Shown piece after piece: positions 20,901 through 33,200 of a stretch of 64,000 nucleotides of DNA. Position numbers and translations under genes: made by a program. The DNA lies in contig JAHLEZ010000015.1 of NCBI GenBank assembly GCA_020726505.1, positions 1,488,001 through 1,552,000 on the forward strand, read 5' to 3'. The notes under the pieces are model-generated. The model was not told where the DNA came from. It worked only from the letters and a program-made list of their open reading frames with translations, and made no database searches. Source of the stretch: Leptodontidium sp. MPI-SDFR-AT-0119 (lineage: Eukaryota > Ascomycota > Leotiomycetes > Helotiales > Leptodontidiaceae). Every line of letters begins with the position of its first letter. Within the stretch, counting starts at the first letter, position 1.

Positions 20901-23377
20901 GGATATCTCTTACCCTCTTCAAGCACCCTTGATCAGGCGTTTGCTAACTACTCGAACTTCTTAGGGAGCAAATCAAGCACTGGCCATGGTATCTTCTCCT
21001 GTGAGTACAACTGCTGGTGCCACTTTCAACGTCGTTACTGATTACTAGCAATTAGACTTTCAGCGTGTGCCGCAGCCGGTTCGAGTAAGATCCTCCCTTA
21101 TATCCCTTAACCTTCCTTTGATATACTTTCCTTCAAGTTGCCCCGCTTGCCTATCTTAAGACTCCGAGTAGGTTTCTGGTGTCTGGAAAATGCTTATTTT
21201 GACTTAGGTTACGCTATTCAAGCATTCTTATTTGCGAAGATCTTAGGTGTGACGCAACTATTTGGCTCTGCACTGGCTAATGCAAGAGATCACTGGGCTC
21301 TCATGTTCTTCGTTCTCGCCCTTGGGTGTTTTGTGGCCTATTTCACGCTTGGTTGGTCGTCTACCACCATATCTACTGTAAGCAAGCATGGATTCAATCA
21401 TTCGGTTTATATGTGCTAAGTTCCAATAGTACATTGCCTGCACTTACCGCCAAGAATATTTCCAGAGTATCCTGCATAAGCCAATCGAATTCTATGATGC
21501 CGATGATAACTCATCGGGAACGCTTTCTGCAAGAGTAGCAAACGACCCCACGCAGCTCCAGCAGAGTAGGTATTGGGGGAGCCCAAAATTCACTTTTGGC
21601 ATTCCTCACGATTCTTAGAGACATGTCATATCTTCTTCTCAAGACATCCTTGATTTTACAATTGCTAACTGCCCCGTTACGTTTAGTGCTTGGAATCAAC
21701 ATGGCGATGGTCTTTACCGCTGCATTGAGCCTCGTTGGTTGTATCATCATCGGGTTTATTTACGGCTGGAAACTAACTTTAGTCACTGTGTTTGTTGCAA
21801 TGCCCGTGATTGTAAGTGCACCTGTTACAGCTCAAAAATTCTGGGGATGGGTACTTGTGCTTGTTCAATCACCATGTTAATGCCTATGCACACTTCCCGA
21901 TTTCTGGTGGCCACTAACCGAGGTGTCTAGATGCTGGCTGGCTTCTTCAGAGTCCGATATGAAATCCAATTCGAGGCCTTGAATCAGGCAGTCTTTGCTG
22001 AAAGTTCGAAATTCGCCGCCGAAGCTATCGGAGCTTTCAGGACTGTTACGGGGTTGACAATGGAAGAAATGATCGCTCGTCGATATGAAATGCTATTACA
22101 GGATCATGTCAAGAAGGCATTCATCAAAGCTCGGTGGTCGACGTTTATTTTCGCTGCGTCTGATTCAGTACAATTGCTCTGCATGGCCTTAGCGTTCTGG
22201 TATGGAGGTCGACTACTGGCATCAAGGGAGTACCAACCCGAGAATTTCTTCGTCGTGTAGGTGGTAAAGGGGCAACCCAGTTTTCCTTCTTCCGAATGCT
22301 ACAAGCTCACCTCAAGACATGCCTTGTCCTGCCCTCTCGAACCATCCGGCAGTCGCTAACTTCTCCATTACCTAGTTACATTGCAGTCATTAATGGAGCC
22401 GAAGGAGCCGGGACACTCCTCTCGTTCGGGCCCAATATGGCACAAGCTGCAGCGGCGGCGAATAGGATTTTGAGCTTCAGGATCAGAGCGAAAACTGAGG
22501 TTGAGCCCGCCTTGGAGCTCCAAGATGCGTCAGGAGGCGTGAAGATTGAACTGCGTGATCTGTGGTTCAAGTATCCCACTCGGGATATCCCAATTTTTAC
22601 TGGACTAAACATCATGATCGAAAAGGGGCAGTTCGCTGCCCTTGTTGGCCCCAGTGGATGCGGAAAGACGAGCATTGTGTCGCTACTGGAGCGGTACGAT
22701 CATCATCCACCATATCTAGCACGGTACTGATTACTTCCATTCTAGGTTTTACGACATACAAAAAGGCAAAATCCTCTGCAACGGAACGAATGTTCATGAT
22801 CTGGATATCCGCGAATACCGCAAAGCAATTTCCCTCGTGGCCCAGGAGCCGACTCTCTTTCAAGGTACCATCAAAGAGAACATTCTGCTAGGTGTCGACG
22901 AATCTACAAGTTCAGAGAAATTGCATGCAGCATGCCGAGATGCAGAAATCCACGACTTCATCATGTCCCTCCCAGATGGGTACAACACCGATGTCGGAAA
23001 CAGAGGTATCGCCTTGTCTGGTGGACAGAAGCAGCGCATATCAATCGCTCGAGCTTTAATTCGAGATCCGCAAATCCTTCTCCTCGATGAAGCTACTTCA
23101 AGTTTAGATTCAGAGAGCGAAAAGCTTGTCCAAGCAGCTTTTGAGCGAGCTGCGTCTGGCCGCACAATGGTTGTCGTTGCGCATCGGCTGGCTACCGTCC
23201 AAAATGCAGACGTGATATTTGTGCTTGGAGAGGGAAAGGTTTTAGAAACTGGCGATCACAGCACACTCTTGAGAAAGCGGGGCGTTTACTATCAAATGGT
23301 GAGTTGAATGTTTTCGGCCTTTCTTGCAATGTGAGCTGATACCTGTCCAGTGCCAATCCCAGGCTCTCGATAGATAG
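17912..23377 (+). CDS. Full-size ABC transporter, ABCB/MDR type (TMD-NBD-TMD-NBD)
   Basis: My model has 21 exons and reads in frame to 1326 aa. The first exon is 17912-18103, the largest 19867-20846, the last 23351-23377. After a charged N-terminus, TMD1 begins near FTYSTMSDKSFLAVAAVAQI. NBD1 has Walker A GASGSGKST (~residue 438), Q-loop GLVQQEP, signature LSGGQRQR (~599), Walker B ILILDEATSS and switch IAHRLS. TMD2 follows. NBD2 has GPSGCGKTS (~1118), VAQEPTLFQG, LSGGQKQR (~1224), ILLLDEATSS and VAHRLA. Both sites look catalytically complete. This is the arrangement of fungal multidrug and leptomycin-resistance-type exporters in the plasma membrane; the substrate is unknown. Odd points are 20 introns, one 19-nt exon (19281-19299), a Lys/Glu-rich insert in NBD1 at about residues 465-505, and four related long introns. 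Confidence 0.95.
18529..18642 (+). repeat. Introner-like intron copy 1 (ABC transporter intron 5)
   Basis: 114 bp, starts GTAGGTGCT and ends TTATTTAG. It carries TTGAAACGCCCCGGGATCTTC then TGGAGACACGCTTC. It shares the exact 10-mer CGGGATCTTC with the intron at 20847. The flanking exons join as LFI-GRWVLSYFSM. Confidence 0.65.
20847..20964 (+). repeat. Introner-like intron copy 2 (ABC transporter intron 12)
   Basis: 118 bp, starts GTAGGTATCGGGGAAGCCCA, contains CGGGATCTTCAGGGATATC, CCCTCTTCAAG, CCTTGAT and branch TTTGCTAACTA, and ends CTTCTTAG. It aligns along most of its length with the intron at 21566. The flanking exons join as LLMV-EQIKHWPWY. Confidence 0.75.
21566..21686 (+). repeat. 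Introner-like intron copy 3 (ABC transporter intron 16)
   Basis: 121 bp, starts GTAGGTATTGGGGGAGCCCA, contains GATTCTTAGAGACATG, CTTCTTCTCAAGACATCC, CCTTGAT and branch TTGCTAACTG, and ends CGTTTAG. It is the closest relative of the intron at 20847, with near-identical first 20 bases. The flanking exons join as QLQQ-MLGINMAM. Confidence 0.75.
22257..22375 (+). repeat. Introner-like intron copy 4 (ABC transporter intron 18)
   Basis: 119 bp, starts GTAGGTGGTAAAGGGGCAA, contains CCTCAAGACATGCCTTG and branch TCGCTAACTT, and ends TTACCTAG. It shares CTCAAGACAT with the intron at 21566 plus the same start and length. It is more diverged than copies 2 and 3. The flanking exons join as FFVV-YIAVING. 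Confidence 0.6.
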
Positions 23378-24279
23378 AAGGGAAGCGCTGGTAATATCCT
23401 TCACGAATGCACTCAACGGTTTGATCGAGGTGCCACGGTGTATAAGCGTAGATGCGCAACCAATTTTTCTCTTTTCTTGGAACCATCCTTGCTCCTTGCA
23501 CAGATTTGCTGGACATTTGGACACTAATTCCGCTTCTAATGTACTTTACACCAATCGCTACTTGTAATTTTATGGTATCACCACCCACACACACACTTTC
23601 TTGAAAGCGTTGGGAGATGCACATGTGATAGGCAATGTCTCAGAGACCCACTGGCCATGAGTTGTCAAGTCAAGATACCTAGTGACTGCAAAGTGACCAT
23701 CAAGCATAAATCATTTGTTCGCTTCACTCCACCACATACATACTGGCAAGAAGAGGATATGTGTCGCGGGTTTTGCCGTCCTGAGATTCTACGTTGCGAA
23801 GCTCTATGGAGGCTTCAGTGGTGTTTAGATTGATTTAGCTATGACTTGCTTGACCTCTTATAGCCATCTTAAGTGAGATCTCACCGAGTATAAGATATAT
23901 ATTGCACGTGAGTGACATAACATGGGGCTCACCGTCTCGAATTTACCAGGTTGATCGGGGCCTCGAACTTTGAACCCTGTGAAAATCAAGGAGACCCACT
24001 CCACTCATGAACTGTGAGTAAACAGAAACAAATTGTCAAGCACAAACGGCATCATCACTTCATGCTGCAGAGGCTGTCAGAATTCGTTGTTCAGCTTTTT
24101 GCACCATAATTACCTCCGGAGCTGAGGTGCTGGCCAAGACCCATATTATTCGCCACCCACCGTTGCATCCCAGCCCCAGCTTTCTGAGGAGCGCGGAAAC
24201 TAATAAACAGCTCTCTCGTCCCGACCCGAATCATAACAACAGCGACAAATCAATGTTTCCTTGAATCACAACAGCCATA
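23378..24279. other. Intergenic, upstream of the leashin gene
   Basis: 3' flank of the ABC gene and promoter of the large gene starting at 24280. A TATATAT tract lies near 23896. No gene recognised. Confidence 0.5.
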
Positions 24280-27200
24280 ATGATGGCCCCAGACAGGCGT
24301 CGCAGGAGCCCCGAAGGCTCAACTACCAGCAGAAGACGCAAAGATCCACGCGCAGATTACAATGAACCCCCGGGAATGCGCGCTACACCTCAATCATACC
24401 CATACTCCTCATCCTCCTCATCCTCGAGCTCGAATTCCATCGTGGACATCTCGCACTCCTTCCCCCCGAAGCGCTCTGGCATACGAACTTTCTTCACGGC
24501 GCCATCAGAGCGAAAACTACGCAAGCGGAGAAGCAGTCGGTTGATGAAAAACAACAATTCGTCCTCGTCCTCGGTAAGCAGTGATCGGGATCTGGCATAT
24601 GGTCATGGATACATCAAACGCCCAAAACTCAGGCGCGTTCGGTCGCGATCCGGCAGGGACATTGATAGAGAGAGGTATGGCGAAAGATACAATGAGAGAC
24701 GCCATGAGAGGCAGAGCGACAGATACAGCGACAGGGAGGGAGGAAAGATACGACACAACGAGAGGGCCAGAGAAAGGACTGGGAGTGGCAGTGCTAGTGC
24801 CCGAGGAAACTTAGGAACGACCGCGGAGATTCTAGCTGTTGGAGCAGGCCTCAGAGCAATTGCTTCGGAGCAAAACAAAAGAGATTTGCGGGAGGCGCGA
24901 AACGGCAAGAGGCCCGAATTGGCTGCTGTGAGAGACAACAGCGGTCATTCTTATATTGAGAGTCGCGGAATTGGACCCTCGAGGGTATCGCATGGACCGG
25001 ATGAGGATGGGTGGGAGTCGGCTTCAGATTCCGAGTCCAGTGTTGATTCCAGACTTGCTTTTGGCAATGATACCAAGGGCGGATGGAGTTTCTTCGGAAG
25101 GAAGAAGTACAAGCCGATGAGCAGAAAGAGTAGCGTTGTTGATCCTCGACTTTTTGGACCCGCAAACTCACTACACGGTGTTCTCACTCAGCCTGTTGGA
25201 TTTGGGGATGTCTCATGGACTTCGACTAGCGATTTTGGCGACCAACGCGAGGCATTCCAGCGTGAATCGTACTCTATCGGGCCTCAGCAAAGTCAAAGTA
25301 GCTCTATGTCCCAAGTTCCCCTCCAACAAGTCCCCCCTATGCCAATGTCGGAGGTCGATAGGAGTGAGCCTCCTCGGCACACCTCAGAACCACAACCGTA
25401 CACCCCCATCAGACCAGATCCTGTACCTATTCAGATTCAACACCCGAAACCTTTCACTCCTGTGTCTCAGAGCGTCTACGAGCCAATCTATCCTACTAGG
25501 TCTGAATCAGGTGGCATTCTAAAGAAGACTTCCTCATCCACTGGTCGCGGCAAATCTCTTGCCGAAGTAGCTGTGGCCGGTGTGGCAACTGCCGCTGTCG
25601 GTAGCATGATATATTCTGCAAGAGATGACCGGAAAGATAGACAACGAGAGGAAGAAATCGATGCCCTTGAGAGAGACCGCATCAGACGCCGCGACAGCGA
25701 GAAACGGGAGTCAAAGGATGATGGGCGACGAGACAAGCGTTCTAGTCCTCCACGTGAAGATCGCAAAGACAAGCGTCGTGACAAGGATAAGGAAGAGACT
25801 GAAGAGCGGCGCCGTGAGAGGAAGCGAGATGAGCGTCGAGGGGAAACGCGAGATGAAAAAGAGGACAGACGCGAGAAGCGACGAGAAGAGCGACGGGCCG
25901 CTGACCGTTCGGAAGATAGATATGATTCTCGCCGCACAAAGAGCGAGGCTTCTGTCTCTACGACATCTGTTGATCCTTTTCAATTTCAAGTCGACCAAAA
26001 CGCATTCCCAACCCCGGCAATTGAATCTTCGTCAGGCCATAGACGAATTGACTCTGTGCCCACAGTTGTTACTGTTGAGCGAGAACCAGACTTCTCCCGT
26101 AAACGGAGCTCTTCGATCAAGGGCAAGCCCTTTGTTTCAACAGCTGAACCTCGGAATGAAGCTTCAAGCTCTCAGAAGGGGTACACTGACTGGGATGAGC
26201 AAGAGCAACGGTACAGGGGAGTATCTGAGTCTCGAAGGGAACATTCTGACTGGGATGAGAAAGAACAACGTTATAGCGGAGAAATACGAGATCGTGTTCT
26301 TCATGATGCTGAGGCCACAATCAAAGATGCAAAACACTTCACTGGTCCCTATGACGCCTCTGTTATCACTGCAGTTGTTGCCGCCGAGCATCACCGCGAG
26401 ACGAGAACTGACGAAAGACGACGCGAGAGACAGAAAGACGCCAGTTATGACGACTATAGCTCTGCACCTCGAGATAAGACCCCCGCAAGAGATCCAATCC
26501 AAGAAGAAGCAGACAGAGCTTATCGAGAAATTGTCATGGCTCGGAAAATTGCATCTCAAGTCATTCGCTCTCGCAGCCCGTCTCCTGATCCATCTGTCGT
26601 TCACAAGTACGAACACAAAGATCAAGAAGAAGAGGTCATTCGAATCGTCACCCCGCCTGGAATGGAAGAGCATAAAGGCAAAGGCCCTTATGATGCACCA
26701 AATGCCGACTTCAGATTGGATCACGTACTGGAGCACCCAAGAGACTTGCAAACTTTCAATATACCTTCCTTCAGTCTAAATCGCTCCAACACAGAACCAG
26801 CCTATCTAGTAAGGGATCCCGACGCCTCGGAACCTCGACCTCTTTTGAACCTTGTTCGCCCGACTCCGACCCCATCTCCTCTACCCGAAAAGCAAGTTGC
26901 TCGTTCAGAACCAGGCGGTAAAACCAAATCAAGGGATCGCGAGCCTCCAAAACGTTCATCCTCTTCTGATATTGTGATTGGACCTAAAGGCAATATCATC
27001 GCTTCCCCTACGGCATCAGCTGTGTCCAAGGGGGTAACCTGGGGTGAGAACGAGACCAAGCACTACGATGTGGAAAGCCCCTCTGACCATCGCGACGAAT
27101 TCGTTTCGAACACAGATGTGAAATCTCGTGATGGCCCAGCAGACTCCGGCCTGCCTAAGGGCGGTAAGGGGTGGGGTGCTGTTGCCGCTGGAATCATTGG

Positions 27201-30200
27201 AGCTGGTGTGGGAGCGACTGCTGCCAGTGAAATATCTAAAGCATCTAAATCTCAGGAGAGTGCAAAGCCTGTTCCTTACGAATACCGCGGTGTTGTCGTT
27301 GAGCCAGAAAGTCCGCCACACAGAGAGGAGTATCGTGGTGTCATCATTGAACCAGAAAGCCCACCCCGACAACAGAGGCAACGAAGCCCACCGTCTCCCG
27401 GTCCAAAACCAACAATGCCTCAAAGCTCTCATAGTACTCACATGCCCGGTGCCTTTGACGATGACTTGGATTTCACTGCAGTAGTAGCTGCTGGACTCGA
27501 AGACACAGGATTTGATCCTAACATTGTGATTGATGATCCGACATTCCGCAGACGGGACTCTCCACCGGGCTCAAACGATCACAAGTTCTACCAGGCTCCA
27601 TTTGCTGAAACTGTCACTGATCTTGGCATGAACCCATCCGAGATTTCAAGGACCAGAGGCACAGAAGGATTTATCATTGGTGAAGTTGCTTCTACACCAA
27701 AAGACTGGCCAGTCGTTTCGCCAACCGAGAATGATGAATCCTACAGCAAGCTCAGCAAGAAGGAACAAAAGAAGCGCGATAAGGCAGCAAAGAGACAAAG
27801 TGGTGACTCCACCCCAATTGAAGAGCCAACCGTGTCCCGAGACATCATCACAGAGCCTGATTCTTACTTTGAAACACCCTTGAGCAAAAAGGAACAGAAG
27901 AAGCGCGACAAGGCAGCAAAGCGACAGAGTAGCCAAATTGACGATGCCGCGCCATTCTCGGAACCCTCTGTTGCAGCTGAGATCGTCCAAGAGCCCGAAA
28001 GCTACTTTGAAACCCCGAAGAAATCAAAGAAGAGCAAGAGTACCTCGAATTATGACGATGTTGTTGGCGATTCACCTCGCGAACGAACGGTTTCTGTACC
28101 GGTTGATGCTTTTGACGACTTGCAAAACGGACGGGATGAATGGGGCGACAGCTCTAAGAAGTCGAAAAAGAAATCAAAGCGTGATAGGTAGGCGCTCTCT
28201 AGCTTTCTTCCTTTTTTGGACTGAGGGAGACTTTTTACACGGTCTATAAGATGTACTTAAGCTATTGGCAATGCTGACCTTGAATCATGTTCAGTGACCG
28301 CTACGAATCCCCCGCCAGATCTACCATCCTTGAGAATACATCTGAATTAGAACGTTCAGGCGGCAAGAAGTCGAAACGTGACAGTGATCGATACGAGTCT
28401 CCCGCTCGTTCAGCACCATCCTCAGAAATTTCGTCGTCAGGCAAGAAATCCAAGGATAAGTCCAGTCGAAGGAGTGGACAGTTCGACTATGACCCGATCG
28501 AGGTTGCCCTCCCGCCTAGTGGCGCAACTTCTGAGATCTCTTCCGCGAGTAAGAAGTCGAAGGATAAATCCAGTCGACGAAGCGACCAGTACGAGTATGA
28601 GCCGACGGAGGTTTCCCTTCCACCAAGCACACCTTCGGAGACGAGTCGAGACGGCGACTTTGAAGATGCTCGGAGCACGCGGAGATCCTCCACGAGAGAC
28701 AGTGGCATCTTCAATAGTGAAGATCGTGGAGAGTCCCGATCGGTAGTCTCAGCTGGTACGTCACGATATGACGACCCAGAACCTCGGAAAAAGAAGAAAT
28801 CAAGGAGTGGCACTGATTACGACGACACGAGATCGGTTGCTTCTGCTCCTGCTGGTGATGATTACGAGGAGAAGAAGGGAAAGAAGAAAGACAAGAAAAG
28901 TGGCGGAATTTTCTCTGGTCTCTTCGGCTCGAAGTCTGAGTCTGGAGCAAGGGATGAAAGTCCCAAGCGCTCCAAAGATGACTTCGAAGATGTCAAGAAG
29001 AAGAGCAAAAAATCGAAGAGAAGCTCTGTTCCAGATGCATCTAGCATCTATGGAGACATGGGATCAGTCTCCGTCAATGACCTTTCGCGATCAGTGTCCA
29101 ATGGACATAGCAACGGCAACGGCTCATACCCATATGATGATGGAAATGAGGACGGGGTTCGCAGTGACGGAGAGAAAAGGAAGAAGACTCGATCAAGATC
29201 TGAAAGCACATCTTCGAAGAAGGATTCTTTTTTAGGTAAAGCCGGCACCCTTGGCGCGGGTGTCGGCATTGCAGGTGTCACTGTTGCTGCAATTGCTGCT
29301 CAACATCACCAGCAATCGAAAGCCGAGAATGCTGATAGCAGCGCGGCCGTAGAGCAAGCTGTTTCCAGAGGCTCTGACCAGCTATTAGAACGAGGTGAAA
29401 TTCTGGATCCCGAAATCACCCAGCGACAATTCAGACCCTCAATCGATCCTCAATATGGCGACCTTTTGCCTTTACCACCCAGCGATCCAGCCTCGCCGAA
29501 TGTTGAACCTATTGACGACTTACCCAACTTACCTGACAGCCGCCCAGACACGCCAGAGTCCGAGCGGTTGGCCAGAGAGAAAATCAGGAATGCTGTTCGA
29601 CGGACCGTGCAAGATTCACCAATAAAGTCTCCAAGTCAGAGTCAAGTTCCCTTGAAATTCAAGATGGGAGGCAACCGAGCCATTCCTCCCTCGCCTGGTG
29701 CTGGTCGCTCGTCTCCACTACCCTCACCCGCCAATCCTAGCCAAGAGTCACTCGGATTTCAAAGGCACCGGTCTCGACCAACGTCTTGGGATAATTCGAA
29801 AGAGTTTAAACCCCTATATCTCGTTGAAAGTACACGACGAGGGTCCAATGTTCAGCTGCATGCAGATGATGAGCCGCTCCCCGAACTGCCACCCAGCCAA
29901 CGAACTTCTAGAAGCTCGTCTCAACTAGAAGAGTCCGACAAGTCTTACTCGGCCACCCAAGATCGTGGAATCGACCCGTTAAGTATCGATACTACGCTGC
30001 CTCCTGCTCCACTCTCAACTGAATATCTTGGGTCTGGACAATCTACTCCAAAAGCAAACGTGCCACGAGGATTTGAAGACATTCTGGAAACTCCAAAGCA
30101 TGCTTATCCGTCTGATCCTGTTTCTCAGATTGCCCGGTCAACAAGTCCCACACAGGAAAAGAATTCAAGCACGTTGACAGAAGATGTAGCTAAGGTGGCT

Positions 30201-33200
30201 GTAGCTGCAGGACTTGTTTCCACCATTGGGTACTTCGCTTCAACTCCTAGCCAGCCCAAGATAAACCAATCGTGGCTTGACGACCTGCCTTCTGCAAAGA
30301 GTCAAGAATCGCCCATTGATTTGCCATCAGAAGAGCATCGCCCATATCCGGTGGATCCCGTTACCAAGGACAGAAGCTCTTATCTTCTTAGATCTTCGCC
30401 AATGTCCAAGAAGTCCGACGACTTGGATGTCAGCGAACGGAATCTGGGCTCCCCGAGTAGCAAACCGAAAACATCAATGGACAGAGACACACTTCACAGC
30501 ATCGAAGAGAAGGAACTTGGTGATATCAGTCCTGAAGAATTACCACATGATATCAACGAAGATCGCGAGAAAGCACTCGAGACGCTTTCTGGTTCCAACG
30601 AAAATGTGGCTCAACAGCCATCTCATGAGCTTGAGGAGCCAAGTGACGAATTTGCAGTCAAAAAGTCGAAGAAGGATAGGAAAAAGGACAAAAAGGGCAA
30701 GGGATTGTCACGATCCGGAACCCAAGATGATCTCTCGTTACCCGAGCTCGCTACCCCTGCTCCGGATGCTGTCTTGCTGACTGAGACCGAGCCTGCGGAG
30801 GAGTTTTTCTCATCCAAATCTAAGAATGACAAGAAGGGCAAAAAGAAAAGCAAGTCTGCCTTATGGGACGATAATGAGCCAGCACAGCAGATCGTTGAAC
30901 CTTCTTTTCAAACCAGCCGGGATGAACCTGATTCGGATACATTCTTTGATGCTGAACAAGGGTCTCTTGATACTACTGTTCCTGACGAACCTTCTACCCA
31001 ACAAAGCGATATCTCGACGCCGAGGATCAAGAAAGGCAAGAAAGACAAGAAGAAGAAATCTGCCATTGCCTGGGAACCCGAACAAGTTGAGACCCGGCCC
31101 GAGGCAATCGATGAGTCGCTACCGGAGTCAGCTCAAATCTCAAGCGATGCGCCGATTTCCCGCGAGATCCAGCAGGCCGATCTGGAACCAGCTCTTGAAA
31201 TTAGTGCTGAGCTTACCACTCCTATCCCTGAAAACGATGAGCAGAAGCCGTTGTCGGATTTGGACCTCCAGGAACCTGTCAGTGATCCACTTTCCACAAG
31301 CGAGAAGGTCAATGAGCCAAGCCAGATTATCACGGAAGGGACCCCAACATCTACCGCCACTCCCACAGTTGATGCGCAGTTTGATGAGGTTCCGTCCTCT
31401 AAGAAGAAGAATAAAAAGGACAAGCGAAAGTCCAAAGTCACATCTGACTGGGACGAACCGGAGGATGACAAAAGCCTGCAGCAAGCTCAAGAATCTCTGC
31501 CAGATAATTTTTCTGAGCCTGCCCCAACTGCCATTGAAACCGACCCAGCCGAGCCTTTGTTCTCTTCAAAACCCAAGAAGGACAAGAAAAAGGACAAGAA
31601 GAAAGGAAAGGCCTCTGCCTGGGAAGCTGAGGAGGATACGACGCTGCAACTCAATCCAGGCCAGACCGAGACGAGCCGAGATGCCTCAGCAGAAACGTCT
31701 GCCATTGATGATGTTGCTCAATTTGATAACTTCTCTAACCCAAAATCGAAAGACAAGAAGAGTAAGAAATCGAAGACAGCCTCCTGGGAACCAGACTTTG
31801 ACACACCGGCCGCGAATGAATCTCGAACACCAGTTTCTGAAAGTCGAGATTTGCCCGAAGACATACCAGCGCCGCCCGTCGAGGAGTCTCAACCTATTGA
31901 CGATTTCTCTTCCAAATCAAAGAAAGACAAGAAAAAGAAACAGAAGAGCAAGTCATTACCTGCATGGGACGCTGAGGATGAAAGCGCCTCGCAAGTGCCT
32001 TCAGTTTCGATTCCTGAGACTGGTCTCGATGTCCAGGAAGTTTTAACACCTTTGGAAGAGCCGCCCCTGGAAGAGTCTTCATCCTCCAAAAGAAAAGACC
32101 GGAAGAAAGACAAGAGAAAGAGCAAGTCAATGTCAGCCTGGGAACCAGAATCGAACGATGCGGAGACACAGCCAGCTTTGGAGCCTTGGACAGATGATAA
32201 GCCTGTTCTGATCGAAGATCCTTCATCTTCTGCCCTAGAAGAACCCTCACATGCCACTGTCAATTCCCATGAGAAGGAGCCAGAGTCTACCACTGCCGAA
32301 ACAACTCAAGACTCACATCGAGATCTGGAACAGCGTTCGCCTATCCTTCTCACTTCTTCTATTGCCGAAACCCAAGACGTCCATAGTCATGCTTTAAGTC
32401 AACCCGAGGACGACAAGCCGGTTCTAGAAATCAAGTCTGAAGAACCACAGCTTGAGGTTATTGACCAAACATCTGCCAATGACAACTTGGGTTTTACTGG
32501 GTCAAAGAAGTCCAAGAAAAAGAAGGACAAGCCAACAATGAACTGGGCGGACGAGGTCGAGTCCAGCTTACCCGAGCCTTCGCGTGAAATTCAATTCGAG
32601 ACTGATCAAGTCCCCTTTGACACACCACCCGTTGGTGGTGACTTTGGCATTGCGGAAACTAAGAAAGGCAAGAAGAAAAAGAACAAATCTTCCTCCGCCT
32701 GGGAACAAGGTGAAGAAACTGCCCCGACGCAAAGCCCTCTGGAAGTCGAAGACCCTGTGTTCATGGCCCCTTCTTCAAAGAAAGAGAAGAAGAAGGGCAA
32801 GAAATCGCAACCATGGGAGGAGCCTGAAACGACGGAAGAGCAAATTTTGGTTCCTGAGGGAAACCAGGATGTTGACACAGAAACATTTGATGATTCCACA
32901 GCATCGTCGACCAAGAAGGGCAAGAAAAAGTCTAGAAAGACTCAGACATACGATGATGAAAAGCCACTCTCTGACGATACTTCTAAATCCTTGGAAGCGG
33001 CAAACATCTTGCCTATATCAGAAACTCCATTGTCAAGACCGACCCCACTCGGTGGACCTGGAGGTTGGCCAATCACACCTGCAACTCCCATGACTGGCGG
33101 TGAACAGCCCAGCGGTGAGATACCAAGCTCGACTAGCAAGGGCTATTTTCCAGCAGCTGCAGCTGCTGTAGGTGCTGCCATCTTCGGCTCAAACTCTTCT

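Noticed and set aside
28188..28294. First lah intron (107 bp, starts GTAGGC) as a further introner-like copy
   Set aside because: Length and start are suggestive, but the GATCTTC and CTCAAGACAT blocks are missing and alignment is poor.
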